From Gemmatimonas sp. (GTDB taxonomy: Bacteria > Gemmatimonadota > Gemmatimonadetes > Longimicrobiales > Longimicrobiaceae), in assembly GCA_009380025.1 (NCBI GenBank), contig WHSP01000002.1, positions 39,475-103,474 of the forward strand: DNA of 64,000 nt. Reading direction: 5' to 3'. Every line of letters begins with the position of its first letter. Position 1 is the stretch's first letter. A program made the position numbers and the translations under genes. Of this stretch, positions 38,287 through 47,726 are shown piece by piece. The notes beneath the pieces are model-generated. The model made no database searches. It was given only the letters and a program-made list of their open reading frames with translations, and had not been told where the DNA came from.

Positions 38287-38814
38287 TCAGCCCCCGCCCG
38301 AGGAATCCTCCGAGAGCTCGGCCTGTTCGATATCCAGGATCTCGAGCGCCTCGGCAGCCGCCTCGGCCCCCGCTCCGTACAGGAAGACCGGGACACCGCC
38401 GTTCCTCAGGTGCTCCGCCACGTCGATTCGGTCCTCGAAGGCACAGAGCACGTCGTACTCGTCTCGCAGCCCGTCGACGACTTCGATCTTGAACTCACCC
38501 GCCGGACGGTGCTCACCTTCGGGTCGCATGAGCAACCGGTCGTAGTCCTCGAGGCCGTTGGCCGTCAACCAGCGTTCCGTCCCCGGTCGCGTATATTCGG
38601 GTCGCCCCGTCAGGAAGATCACCCGGAAACCATCCTTGTGGAGCGCGTGCAGGATCGCGATCGAGGCCGCGATCGGTGGATCCTCCTCGATTGCATCGAA
38701 ATAGGAATGCCAATCCCGCTCCCTTCCCTCCTCGACCTCGAGGAAGTGAGCCCTCGCCTGGTCATCGGCGAGGGTCCCGTCGAGATCCCAGATCACCGCT
38801 CGCTGCTTCGACAT
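38287..38814 (-). CDS. HAD-family phosphatase, polynucleotide 3'-phosphatase-like
   Basis: AVIWDLDGTLADDQARAHF...RDWHSYFDAIEEDPPIAASIAILHALHKDGFRVIFLTGRPEYTRPGTERWLTANGLEDYDRLLMRPEGEHRPAGEFKIEVV. Confidence 0.8.
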   Translation of the reverse strand: MSKQRAVIWDLDGTLADDQARAHFLEVEEGRERDWHSYFDAIEEDPPIAASIAILHALHKDGFRVIFLTGRPEYTRPGTERWLTANGLEDYDRLLMRPEGEHRPAGEFKIEVVDGLRDEYDVLCAFEDRIDVAEHLRNGGVPVFLYGAGAEAAAEALEILDIEQAELSEDSSGGG

Positions 38815-38847
38815 ACTTATAGGGGTCGTGTTCGCTTCAACGGCCTG

Positions 38848-39576
38848 CTACCGCTTCGGCGGCTTGCTCGGCCTCATTTCGACCCGGGATGGCAGGGCCC
38901 TCGCGGAGAACGACAGGAGATCGAGGGTCATTTCGGCGACGTCTTCCGGCTGCAGCTTCCACTCCGTCGACCCGTGAGAACCAGGGCCGCTGAAGTGCGT
39001 TGCGACGCTCCCCGGCATGATGCAGCTGACCCGGATATCGTCCTGCCGTACATCGAGCATCATGGCTTCAGAGAAGCCCAAAAGGCCGAACTTGGAGGCG
39101 TTGTAGGCGGCTCCTCCGGCGAAGGGGTTCTTACCCGCGAGGGAGCCGATATTGATGATCCACCCACCACCGCCCCGCCGCATGTGCGGGACCGCGGCGT
39201 GGCAGGCATAGAAGACGCCGTTCAGATTGGTCTCGATCACCTGGTGCCAGGTCTCGATCGACAGCTCGTCGATCGGGCCAAAGGCTCCGATGCCGGCGTT
39301 GTTGATCAATATGTCCAGGCGATCGAAGCGATCGACCGCGCTCGTGATCAGCCCTTCCACCGACTCCGGTCGACGCATGTCACAGCGAACGCCGAGGACG
39401 CTGCCGCGGTTCTCCTCGTCGAGCCGTTTCGCCACCTCGGCGACCGTCGCCTCGTCCCGCGCGCACAGAACCACGTCCGCGCCCGCCTCCGCCAACGACT
39501 TCGAGATAGCGTAGCCGATTCCCTTCGTACCGCCCGTCACGACTGCGGCTTTCCCACTCAGATCCACGCTCGTCAT
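38848..39576 (-). CDS. SDR-family oxidoreductase
   Basis: GKAAVVTGGTKGIGYAISKSLAEAGADVVLCARDEATV...ILINNAGIGAFG...YNASKFGLLGFSEAM (YxxxK). Confidence 0.95.
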   Translation of the reverse strand: MTSVDLSGKAAVVTGGTKGIGYAISKSLAEAGADVVLCARDEATVAEVAKRLDEENRGSVLGVRCDMRRPESVEGLITSAVDRFDRLDILINNAGIGAFGPIDELSIETWHQVIETNLNGVFYACHAAVPHMRRGGGGWIINIGSLAGKNPFAGGAAYNASKFGLLGFSEAMMLDVRQDDIRVSCIMPGSVATHFSGPGSHGSTEWKLQPEDVAEMTLDLLSFSARALPSRVEMRPSKPPKR

Positions 39577-39606
39577 CGTCTCTCCCGTCCGGTCCCTCGA
39601 TCGTCG

Positions 39607-40329
39607 TCAGTGAATCGGCGGCGGTACGATCGGTAGCTCCCCATTCAACACCTGTTCGCTCGTGATTCGGACGGCACCCCGTCGCTCCCATTCCGCCAAC
39701 AGGGTCTCCCTGTCCTCCAATCCCAAACCCCAAGTCGCGTCTTTTACGATCAAGACCGTGAGACCTCGATCGAGAAACCCCTCGACCGCGTACTTCACGC
39801 ACACATCGAGGGCGACACCGTAGACGACGATCGCCTGTGGAGCAAGGGCCTGCAGCAGCGCATCGGTAGCCGGATTCCCGACAAAGCAGCTGAACTCCTC
39901 TTTCTGGACGAAGATGTCTCGGCCTTCCCGTACGGCGCGACGGGTGATGTCCCATGCCATGCCAGGGTCTGCGCCCAACGGGAGGAGTAAGGGGTCCCGC
40001 AGCGCCGTCTCCGGTATCTTCGTCGCCCCTACCTCGCCCGCCATGCAATGTGGGGGATACGTCGTCCGAAAGTCGGGATCCTCCGGATCGATCTCGCGGT
40101 GCTCGAGGACGTGCCAGTCGCCTGTCGCGACACGAAGCACATCGTGGGTCCGCGCGTACTCCGAAAGCCGTTCGAGCACGGGAGCGATCTGAATCGCTCC
40201 CTCGTCGGTATCATCCTGCGGGTCACGGACGTACAGGCGACCGCCCTGTTCGGGAGGCGTCATGAAATCGAACTGCGTATCTACGTCCCAGAACACGAGA
40301 TCGCTGGAATGTTGTCGTGGATTGATCAT
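39607..40329 (-). CDS. Isochorismatase-like cysteine hydrolase (nicotinamidase-related)
   Basis: LVFWDVDTQFDFMTPPEQGGRLYV...GDWH...YPPHCMAGEVGATKIPE...QAIVVYGVALDVCVKYAVEGFLDRGLTVLIVKDATWGL. Start placed at ATG 40329. Confidence 0.9.
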   Translation of the reverse strand: MINPRQHSSDLVFWDVDTQFDFMTPPEQGGRLYVRDPQDDTDEGAIQIAPVLERLSEYARTHDVLRVATGDWHVLEHREIDPEDPDFRTTYPPHCMAGEVGATKIPETALRDPLLLPLGADPGMAWDITRRAVREGRDIFVQKEEFSCFVGNPATDALLQALAPQAIVVYGVALDVCVKYAVEGFLDRGLTVLIVKDATWGLGLEDRETLLAEWERRGAVRITSEQVLNGELPIVPPPIH

Positions 40330-40456
40330 AGGAACCCGGGGGATCACCTCTTGCGACAGACGTGGGTCGAAAATAGAATGCCGCGTCCTCCATTCAACCT
40401 GACGAGCTTCGGTTTCGGAACGAAGCTTGGTGTAATATCGGAACCGGGCTTTCTCA

Positions 40457-40636
40457 ATGAAGATAATGCTCCTTGCCGGAGCGATGATCACCCTGCCGGC
40501 AATCACCGTCGCCACCTTCTTCTTCGGAAGGTCGATGATGTGGCCGGCGGTGGCGAGCCTTGCGCTCAATCTCCTTCCGTTCGTGGTGGCCGGCCTCCTG
40601 CTCCGCGGGAACTCGAGCGAGATGACGCAGCACTGA
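40457..40636 (+). CDS. Small hydrophobic two-TM protein (59 aa)
   Basis: Not in ORF track. ATG at 40457: MKIMLLAGAMITLPAITVATFFFGRSMMWPAVASLALNLLPFVVAGLLLRGNSSEMTQH*. Confidence 0.5.
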   Translation: MKIMLLAGAMITLPAITVATFFFGRSMMWPAVASLALNLLPFVVAGLLLRGNSSEMTQH

Positions 40637-40639
40637 GAC

Positions 40640-41653
40640 TTACTCGAGGCGGCGCAGCTCGCCTCTGACGAGGAGGAACGGCCGATCGGCCCGATCGAAC
40701 CCGATGTCGAGGGCGGGACCGCGGAGGCGCTCGATGGTTCTCCCGTCGCCGGTGTCGAGTAGGTAAAGTCCACTCTCCTGCTCGATACCGAGGATTGCAA
40801 GTAGCCGACCAGAGGGCGAAAGCGCAGCGCGGACCGGCGATTCGACGTCGAAGTCGCCAAAGGAGCGCTGCCACTGCCGTTCGAGCTCACCGTCCCTCCA
40901 ACCAAAAGCAGCGACGCTCCCGCCGTCCCGCGACCCTCCAACGGCGTAGACTGAGCCATCCCTTGTCGAGAAGAGCGTTCGCGCGGGGTCGGAAAGCTCG
41001 ATTCTGCGAAGGATACGCCCGGTTTGCACGTCGCGCACCAAGAGTTCGGGCTGCTCTTCGACGGTTGTGGTCGCTTCGAAAAGATAGTCCCCGCCTGGCG
41101 AGAGACTGAGCGCCGTTCCTTCGGCGCCGACTGCTGCCCAACCCCAACGGGGAATCAGGCTATCCAGGTCGTGCGCAACGAGCGATCCCGCCTCGGCCGT
41201 TCGATAGAGGAAACGTCCGCGGGGGTCTACCGCGACCGCTTCCGCGGGCCACTCGATAGGTTGGAGCAGGGGCTGCGGAAGGGAGGTCGAATCGCTCGCC
41301 GCTCCGAGGTCGAGCATCCCGAGCGTTGAGGCGACCTGGAAATAGACGTGCTCCTCTCCTCCGGACAACCAGGTGGGGGCGGCCGGAGTCCGGAGTCGCA
41401 GGCGAGCGGGGGCGGCAATCATCGAGTCGAGGCGGACGATCTGGCCAGGGCCGCTCAGCCAGATTCGATTGTGTTCATCGATGTCCAGCCGGGTCGACAT
41501 CGAGTCCGGCAAGGGTAGGCGTTGCCGGACCGTCAGCGTATCGGCGATGTCTCGAGAGCATCCGACGAGCAGGCCGGATACCAGGAGTGCCGCCAGCCAA
41601 CGGACCGGGCCGGGGCCCACTTGCGTCGACGCCTGCCGCCTGTTACTTGCCAT
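40640..41653 (-). CDS. Beta-propeller-like lipoprotein
   Basis: Lipobox ALLVSGLLVGCSRD then repeated propeller-like segments (SPSGRLLAILGIEQESGLYLLDTGDGRTIERLRG). Confidence 0.7.
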   Translation of the reverse strand: MASNRRQASTQVGPGPVRWLAALLVSGLLVGCSRDIADTLTVRQRLPLPDSMSTRLDIDEHNRIWLSGPGQIVRLDSMIAAPARLRLRTPAAPTWLSGGEEHVYFQVASTLGMLDLGAASDSTSLPQPLLQPIEWPAEAVAVDPRGRFLYRTAEAGSLVAHDLDSLIPRWGWAAVGAEGTALSLSPGGDYLFEATTTVEEQPELLVRDVQTGRILRRIELSDPARTLFSTRDGSVYAVGGSRDGGSVAAFGWRDGELERQWQRSFGDFDVESPVRAALSPSGRLLAILGIEQESGLYLLDTGDGRTIERLRGPALDIGFDRADRPFLLVRGELRRLE

Positions 41654-41911
41654 CGAGGTTGCGACTCCTTCCTCTCTGCCTCGTTGGCATCCGGAAAGTC
41701 GGATACAAACGGTGTAGTTTCCAGGCCGGAAACGAGGGATTTTTCGCAAGGTCAAGGAGCGCAAGGGTTTGCGCGGAGGCGTATTGAAGTACGCCGCACA
41801 AGCGAACACCCGGCGCGACGCCGAGATTGCGGAAAAGAACTGTTTCCGGATGGAAACTATCTCGTTGGCCGAGCATCGTCCGTACCCTCGTTCTCGAACC
41901 CCTCGCTCTCG

Positions 41912-42532
41912 ATGGACCGCAGGCTCCTCTCCCTGATCGACTCCGCGCTGGAAGACTCCGCCCGCGTCAAGGAGGCGCTGCGGAAGGAAGCGTCCAGCAT
42001 TCTAACGATCGCATATCGACTCGCCGACACCTTTCGCGACGGAGGCAGACTGTATGCATGCGGGAACGGTGGCTCCGCGTGTGACGCGATGCACCTCGTC
42101 GAGGAGCTGGTTGCCCGATATAAGCGGGATCGTCCCGGACTCCCCGCCCATCACCTATTGGACGCACCGACGCTGACTTGCTGGAGTAACGACTACGAAT
42201 TCGCGACTGCCTTTCGCCGACAGGTCGAGTCCATGGTCCGCCCGGGTGACGTGCTGGTGGCGATCAGCACGAGCGGGAACTCGCCGAACGTCCTGCTCGC
42301 GGTCGAAGCGGCTCGGGAACGTGGTGCGTGGACGCTCGGCCTCACCGGCCGTGGCGGGGGCAAGCTTGCGCAGCTCGCCGACGAAGTGCTCACCATGCCG
42401 GCAGACTCCACAGAACGGATCCAGGAGGGCCACATCACCGTGATCCACCTGCTTTGCGAGCTCATCGAACGTCTTCTCTTCCTTCCGGACCCGGTGGTTG
42501 GAATCGACCCCGAACCGGAGGGCGCTGCATGA
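41912..42532 (+). CDS. gmhA: SIS-domain phosphoheptose isomerase (GmhA-like)
   Basis: LADTFRDGGRLYACGNGGSACDAMHLVEELVARYKRDRPGLPAHHLL...AISTSGNSPNVLLAVEAARERGAWTLGLTGRGGGKLAQLADEVLTMPADSTERIQEGHITVIHLLCELIE. Confidence 0.92.
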   Translation: MDRRLLSLIDSALEDSARVKEALRKEASSILTIAYRLADTFRDGGRLYACGNGGSACDAMHLVEELVARYKRDRPGLPAHHLLDAPTLTCWSNDYEFATAFRRQVESMVRPGDVLVAISTSGNSPNVLLAVEAARERGAWTLGLTGRGGGKLAQLADEVLTMPADSTERIQEGHITVIHLLCELIERLLFLPDPVVGIDPEPEGAA

Positions 42533-43032
42533 CGCGGCGCTGGCGGTACGCGATCGTCGGGCTGACGATGATGGTCGTCGCAGCATGTGATGCGCCGGAA
42601 GACCGCGGACCGACTCCAGCGCAGCTCGCCCTGAGAGAGAACGCATGGCGGCAAGCCTGCGCCGCGCGGGAGCTGGTCGCGATCGCTGAGTCGGACGTCG
42701 TAACGCTGGAGGGGACGATCGGAGGGCTCGACCGAGCGGACCCGGTCGGCAGCATCAGCCTCAGCGCCGCAGCGGCCGCCCTGGAGTTCGGCAACGCCTT
42801 CTATCGCCACGCCGAGCTCCGCACCCGAGCGTTCGCTCAACTCGATTCAGCCGTCAACTACGCCGAGGCAACGGCCGATTCGACACGCTATGTCGAGCGT
42901 GCCGCGGCCTACACCATTCGTGTCCCGGAACCCGGTACGGTCGAGGCAAACGTCGTGGATTCCTACGTTGAACGCTTCGAGGCGATTCTGGCGGACGACG
43001 ATCATCGATGCAACTGGGACACGCCGTTCTAG
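42529..43032 (+). CDS. Hypothetical lipoprotein
   Basis: MTRRWRYAIVGLTMMVVAACDAPEDR lipobox; ATGA overlap with upstream SIS gene. Confidence 0.7.
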   Translation: MTRRWRYAIVGLTMMVVAACDAPEDRGPTPAQLALRENAWRQACAARELVAIAESDVVTLEGTIGGLDRADPVGSISLSAAAAALEFGNAFYRHAELRTRAFAQLDSAVNYAEATADSTRYVERAAAYTIRVPEPGTVEANVVDSYVERFEAILADDDHRCNWDTPF

Positions 43033-43833
43033 GTGCCAGGCCAGGGAGTCAAGTCGAAACGCACCTCTCCTCCTCATTCTTTGTCAGGGCTCTACGTGAA
43101 GCAGTTGACGATCGGTGACAAGCTCAGAGGGGGAATCCGACGTGTTGGTGCGGAATTTCGCCGCCGTGTCAGGAAGGACCGATTCATGGACGCCCTCGTT
43201 CGCCACCTGAGCGATACCCGGACGTCGTGTGTTATCGACGTTGGGGCGAACTGTGGCCAATATGGTTTGTTTCTGCGCAGCCTGGGCTACCGAGGCGAGA
43301 TCATTTCGTTCGAGCCCGTTCGAGAGAGTTTCGACGAGCTCCTCGACAGGACGCTCTCTGATCCCGGCTGGAAAGCATTCCCTTTGGCGTTGGGCGAAGT
43401 AGCGGGAGAAATGCCAATCAATATCGTGCCGAGATCCGATTTCAATAGCCTCAAGGAGCCGAACGACCTGGCGCTCCGCGAGTACCAAGGCGTCGAGCCG
43501 ATCGGGACGGAATCGGTACAGGTGGAACGCCTCGACCGAGTGTTGCCAGACTTGCTCGGCGCCCCCCCCCGATCACTGCTGCTCAAGACGGACACGCAGG
43601 GATTCGATCTCGAAGTACTACGCGGGGCGGGCGATCTCGTCACAGCGTTCAATGGACTACAAGCTGAAGTTTCGGTTACCCCGATCTATAAGGATGTTCC
43701 GAGCCTCGCTGAGACCTTGACCGAGTACGCCTCGTTTGGGTTCGAACCCGTTGCGTTTCGCACGTTCGCATGGAGCGCAGGAAAGTTGATCGAAATGGAT
43801 GGTCTTTTCCGAAACACCAGGGAACTTCAGTAA
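43033..43833 (+). CDS. FkbM-family methyltransferase
   Basis: CVIDVGANCGQYGLFLRSLGYRGEIISFEPVRESFDELLDR...LLKTDTQGFDLEVLRGAGDLV...LQAEVSVTPIYKDVPS. Confidence 0.93.
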   Translation: MPGQGVKSKRTSPPHSLSGLYVKQLTIGDKLRGGIRRVGAEFRRRVRKDRFMDALVRHLSDTRTSCVIDVGANCGQYGLFLRSLGYRGEIISFEPVRESFDELLDRTLSDPGWKAFPLALGEVAGEMPINIVPRSDFNSLKEPNDLALREYQGVEPIGTESVQVERLDRVLPDLLGAPPRSLLLKTDTQGFDLEVLRGAGDLVTAFNGLQAEVSVTPIYKDVPSLAETLTEYASFGFEPVAFRTFAWSAGKLIEMDGLFRNTRELQ

Positions 43834-43845
43834 GACGGCTTTCTG

Positions 43846-44586
43846 ATGCCCGATCTCCATCTGCTTGGGACCGGTGCGGCACTCGCCGACGGCGACCGAA
43901 CGACGACCATGCTCGCGTTCGAGGGTCGTTCGGTCATTGTGGTCGACTGTGGGGGTGATGTAGTGCAGAGGCTGCTCGCCGTCGGGATCGATCTGGATCG
44001 GATCGCCGCCTTGATCGTCACTCACGAGCATCCCGATCACGTCAGCGGCTTTCCCCTCTTCATGGAGAAGATCTGGCTCGCCCAGCGCCAGCGCCCGATC
44101 CCCGTGTGCGGCCCAAAACCCGCAATCGACCAAGCCCGCCGGATCTTCGACGCCTTCGATACGCGCTCATGGAAGGACCTCCCGCCGATCGAATGGGTCG
44201 AGGTGCCACTGGAGGCGGGGGCCGCGGTCTGGAGCGACGACGAGTGGCAGTTCACAGCGGCGCCGGGAATACACAGCGTCCCCGTGGTGGGGCTACGGGT
44301 GGAGCACGAGGAAGGAGGTAGCGTGGCGTACTCCTCCGACACGGAGCGCTCGGAAGCCATCGTCGACCTTGCTCGTGATGTCGACTTGCTGGTCCACGAG
44401 GGCACGGGCGATGTCAAGGGCCACATCTCGCCGGCGGGTGCCGCCGGGGTCGCGCGGGACGCGGGGACGAAGCAGCTCGTGCTCGTGCACCTTCCGCCCG
44501 GCTTCTCGGAGGACGACCTGCGCTCGGCGAGGGAGGTCTTCGAAGCCACGGTGGTCGGGAAGGACGGCGATCGGTACCCATTCTGA
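43846..44586 (+). CDS. MBL-fold metallo-hydrolase (RNase Z-like)
   Basis: LHLLGTGAALADGDRTTTMLAFEGRSVIVVDCGGDVVQRL...ALIVTHEHPDHVSGFPLFMEKIW...VAYSSDTERSEAIVDLARDVDLLVHEGT. Confidence 0.92.
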   Translation: MPDLHLLGTGAALADGDRTTTMLAFEGRSVIVVDCGGDVVQRLLAVGIDLDRIAALIVTHEHPDHVSGFPLFMEKIWLAQRQRPIPVCGPKPAIDQARRIFDAFDTRSWKDLPPIEWVEVPLEAGAAVWSDDEWQFTAAPGIHSVPVVGLRVEHEEGGSVAYSSDTERSEAIVDLARDVDLLVHEGTGDVKGHISPAGAAGVARDAGTKQLVLVHLPPGFSEDDLRSAREVFEATVVGKDGDRYPF

Positions 44587-44651
44587 ATCTCGGATCTGAC
44601 TAGGTACACCGGGTCTGAACTACGTGACGTGTTCGAGGTTCTCCCCACAAA

Positions 44652-44734
44652 GTCATTCCCGCTCATAGGAGTTGGAATCCAGAAGGCTCGGAGCCAACGG
44701 GACGGCTGGATCCCCGCCTTCGCGGGGATGACAA
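44652..44734. repeat. REP-like palindromic repeat, copy C
   Basis: gtcattcccgctcataggagttggaatccag ... ctggatccccgccttcgcggggatgacaa; followed by a partial unit aatgcgtcgcgggaatgacaag. Confidence 0.75.
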
Positions 44735-44944
44735 ACTCTTGGTGACCCGGAATGCGTCGCGGGAATGACAAGAAGGGGCGGGAACGACAACTGCTGGGGC
44801 CCTTAGGTGCCTGACCTTTGCGTCGACTCGATATGCGTCGCGAGTTTGTCACAAGAAGTAACAAGAAGTATCAAGACGCTACCGCGAAAGTCCACGGCCG
44901 GAGAATATTGTAGAAGCGAACCGTTTCCCCAACCCGCCAGGTCG

Positions 44945-46714
44945 ATGGTTCGAAGCCCGCTCGTCCTCCTCCTCGCGTTTAGTGCGCTAGCGGCCGATCC
45001 ACGCCCCCTCGCGCCACAGCTGGCAGCCCCCGGCTCGACGGAAGGACCGGTCACGGAGGAGGATTCAACTCGGCTCGTCGCCGCCGCCCGGCGTGATCAG
45101 GCGAGCTTCGAACGCTTCCGTCGGAACCGTCTCCCCGATACTTGGGGGGGAGGCAGCTCGCGGTGCGACGAGCGGATCGGGCGATTCTGCCTGACTCACG
45201 GAACTGGGCAGAATGATTGGGTGGCGCCGGCGGAGGACGAAGAGATCGTCGCGAACCGTAGTCGGCTGATCGACGGGCTCGGACAAGTGGCGGAGCGGAT
45301 CCCGGGGGACGTCTGGAGCGCCGGGCAGCACGTTCGCTACTTGGTGGAGGCACGCCGGTTTGACGAAGCGCTAGCGGCAGCCGAGCGTTGCGCGGGCGAG
45401 CGTTGGTGGTGTGCAGCGCTTCGCGGCTACGCCTTCCACTACCTGGCCCGGCCAATCGCGGCCGATACGGCGTTCGACGAAGCCCTCGCCGCGATGGACG
45501 AAGAGCAGCGAGAGGAGTGGCTGGATCTCACCCTGATCCTCGATCACCGCAGCGCCCGCGTGTATCGCCGGTTCGAGGAAGAGGAGCAGGACGCCTTCGA
45601 GGAAAGGTTCTGGCGTCTCGCAGACCCATCATTCACCCGCCCCGGGAACGAGCTCCGCTCCGAGCACTTCTCCCGCCACGTCATGAACGAGTTCCAGTAC
45701 CGGGCACAGTCACCGGACGGGATCTCCTGGGGCTACGACCTGCGCGAGATCCTCATTCGTTACGGTTGGCCCGCCGGATGGGAACGGACCCGGAGCACCG
45801 GGATGACGATGGGTCCAGCGCCCCTCGTAAGCCACTACAACAGCGCGCCTCGCCACTTCCTACCACCACCGGAAGTGCTCCTCGGAGAGTCCGGGACGAC
45901 CGCCGACTGGGGCGAGGAGGTCCCCGGTGCGCGAACCGGCTACAGCATCCCGCTCGAGGACACGATCGCGAAGTGGTTCTCGCCCCTCGCCCATCAGTTC
46001 GCCGTCTTCCGGCGTGGGGACAGCGCTCTCGTCGTGGGAGCCTACGACCTTCCCGAGGACAGCATCGCAGACGGCAGCCAGGTGACCGCCGGCCTCGCCG
46101 TGTTGGCCACCACGGATTCGGATGTGCCGCCGGTGGTAACGACTGATGAGGAGGCGGGGCTGACCCAGGCCCTCATGGCCGAGGTGCCCGCCGAACCGTC
46201 GGTGATGAGTCTGGAGATCGTCGTTCCGGCCGAGCACCGGATGGCCCGGGCCGAGTACGGCATCGAGCTCGCGCCCGCCGAACCGGGTCTCATCTCTGTG
46301 TCGGACCTCCTCCTGGTGCGCGGAGCCGAAGCGGGATTGCCCGATTCGCTTTCCACCGCCATCGAGACCGCTCGCGGCTCGACCGAGGTGCGCTCCGGCG
46401 AGCAAGTCGGCATCTTCTGGGAGATCTATGGCCTGGATGCGGAACGCGCCCCGGAGGTCGGCATGTCGCTCCGGCTGCTCGAAAGCCGTACGGGCTGGCT
46501 TCGACGCCTCGCCGAGCGAGCGGGGATTCTTCGCGAGGTCATGCCAGTCCGACTTCGTTGGCAGGAGCCGGTCACCAGCGGACCCTTCATGCCGAGATCG
46601 TTGGATGTCGAGATCCCGGAGCTCAATCCCGGCAGCTACACCCTCGAACTGACGGTCGAGGCCAGTGGTCGCGAGCCCCTCTCGGTTCGTCGCGAGATCG
46701 AAGTCGTCCCCTGA
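44945..46714 (+). CDS. Secreted hypothetical protein, GWxTD-like region
   Basis: Signal peptide; FEERFWRLADPSFTRPGNELRSEHFSRHVMNEFQYRAQSPDGISWGYDLREILIRYGWPAGWERT resembles GWxTD-type segments. Confidence 0.65.
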   Translation: MVRSPLVLLLAFSALAADPRPLAPQLAAPGSTEGPVTEEDSTRLVAAARRDQASFERFRRNRLPDTWGGGSSRCDERIGRFCLTHGTGQNDWVAPAEDEEIVANRSRLIDGLGQVAERIPGDVWSAGQHVRYLVEARRFDEALAAAERCAGERWWCAALRGYAFHYLARPIAADTAFDEALAAMDEEQREEWLDLTLILDHRSARVYRRFEEEEQDAFEERFWRLADPSFTRPGNELRSEHFSRHVMNEFQYRAQSPDGISWGYDLREILIRYGWPAGWERTRSTGMTMGPAPLVSHYNSAPRHFLPPPEVLLGESGTTADWGEEVPGARTGYSIPLEDTIAKWFSPLAHQFAVFRRGDSALVVGAYDLPEDSIADGSQVTAGLAVLATTDSDVPPVVTTDEEAGLTQALMAEVPAEPSVMSLEIVVPAEHRMARAEYGIELAPAEPGLISVSDLLLVRGAEAGLPDSLSTAIETARGSTEVRSGEQVGIFWEIYGLDAERAPEVGMSLRLLESRTGWLRRLAERAGILREVMPVRLRWQEPVTSGPFMPRSLDVEIPELNPGSYTLELTVEASGREPLSVRREIEVVP

Positions 46715-46783
46715 GAACGCCTTGTCCCCGTCTGCTTCAATCCACAGATTCCTCGCGCTCAGTTACCTCACAAGACGATTGCG

Positions 46784-47398
46784 TTGGTTGAAATCCGGAT
46801 CACTGTCTTCTCCGATTTCTCGTGCCCGCATTCGTATGTGACCGAGTCCGGCCTCCGGCGAATCCGCGAGCCCGGGTTGGAGATCGAATATCGGGCTTTC
46901 GAGCTCTATCCGGAGCCTTACCCGCTCCCGGACCGGCCTCTCGAGCCTCCGGAGTGGGAAGCGCTGAAGCGCCTGGCCGAAGTCGCTGAGATCCCCCTCA
47001 CCGAGCCCGGCTTCGTTCCTCGTACGACGAAGTCGCACGAAGCGTCTCGCTTCGCCCGGGAGAAGGATTGCGAGGCTGAGTTGCGGGCAAGAATCTTTGA
47101 CGCCTACTGGATCGATGGCCGAGATATCGGGCGAATCGACGTGTTGACGAGCGTCGCCGAGGGCGTGGGTCTCGACCCCGACGAACTGAAGATTGCCCTG
47201 GACATCGATCGCTACGCCGACGAAGTCGCGCACGATCAAGACGTCGCCCGGCACCTACGAGTTCCCGGCTCCCCAACCCTCTTCATCGGGACGGGAGCCT
47301 CCGCTCGCGTCGTCGTGGGCGCGCGCGATGCGCGCCAGCTCCGCCATTTGATCCACGATACTGCACGATCCTGGGCCCAACCACCCGACGATGGCTGA
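46784..47398 (+). CDS. DsbA-family (FrnE-like) thioredoxin-fold protein
   Basis: VEIRITVFSDFSCPHSYVTESGLRRI...TKSHEASRFAREKDCEAELRARIFDAYWIDGRDIGRIDVLTSVAEGVGLD...VPGSPTLFIG. Confidence 0.88.
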   Translation: MVEIRITVFSDFSCPHSYVTESGLRRIREPGLEIEYRAFELYPEPYPLPDRPLEPPEWEALKRLAEVAEIPLTEPGFVPRTTKSHEASRFAREKDCEAELRARIFDAYWIDGRDIGRIDVLTSVAEGVGLDPDELKIALDIDRYADEVAHDQDVARHLRVPGSPTLFIGTGASARVVVGARDARQLRHLIHDTARSWAQPPDDG

Positions 47399-47678
47399 CT
47401 ACGAGAGAAACACCGTTCTACCGATCTCCCAGGTCCTGGAACTCGCCGAAGAGATCCTGACGACCCGTGCCGGCCTCCAGCGCATGAAAGAAGATCATCA
47501 CAACGCCACCTACACCGGAGGGGAAGGAACAGTCGGTCTGGCGGCTCATCGACACGGGACGATGACTACGGTGACCATCCGGACCAATCAGCTCCGCACG
47601 TCCAAGGTGGACATCGTCGTACGGCATCTGATGAACCAGCTGCCGTACCAGCCGGGCGATCCAGGGCGGGAGTACTGA
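47391..47678 (+). CDS. Hypothetical protein (95 aa)
   Basis: Intact ORF overlapping the upstream DsbA-like gene by 8 bp. Confidence 0.6.
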   Translation: MADYERNTVLPISQVLELAEEILTTRAGLQRMKEDHHNATYTGGEGTVGLAAHRHGTMTTVTIRTNQLRTSKVDIVVRHLMNQLPYQPGDPGREY

Positions 47679-47726
47679 AGGGCCCACTCCCAGACAACCC
47701 GGCGCCTAGGCTTCTCTGCCGCCCAG

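Noticed and set aside
38224-39636. 470-aa plus-strand ORF
   Set aside because: Antisense to the HAD and SDR genes, which have clear motifs.
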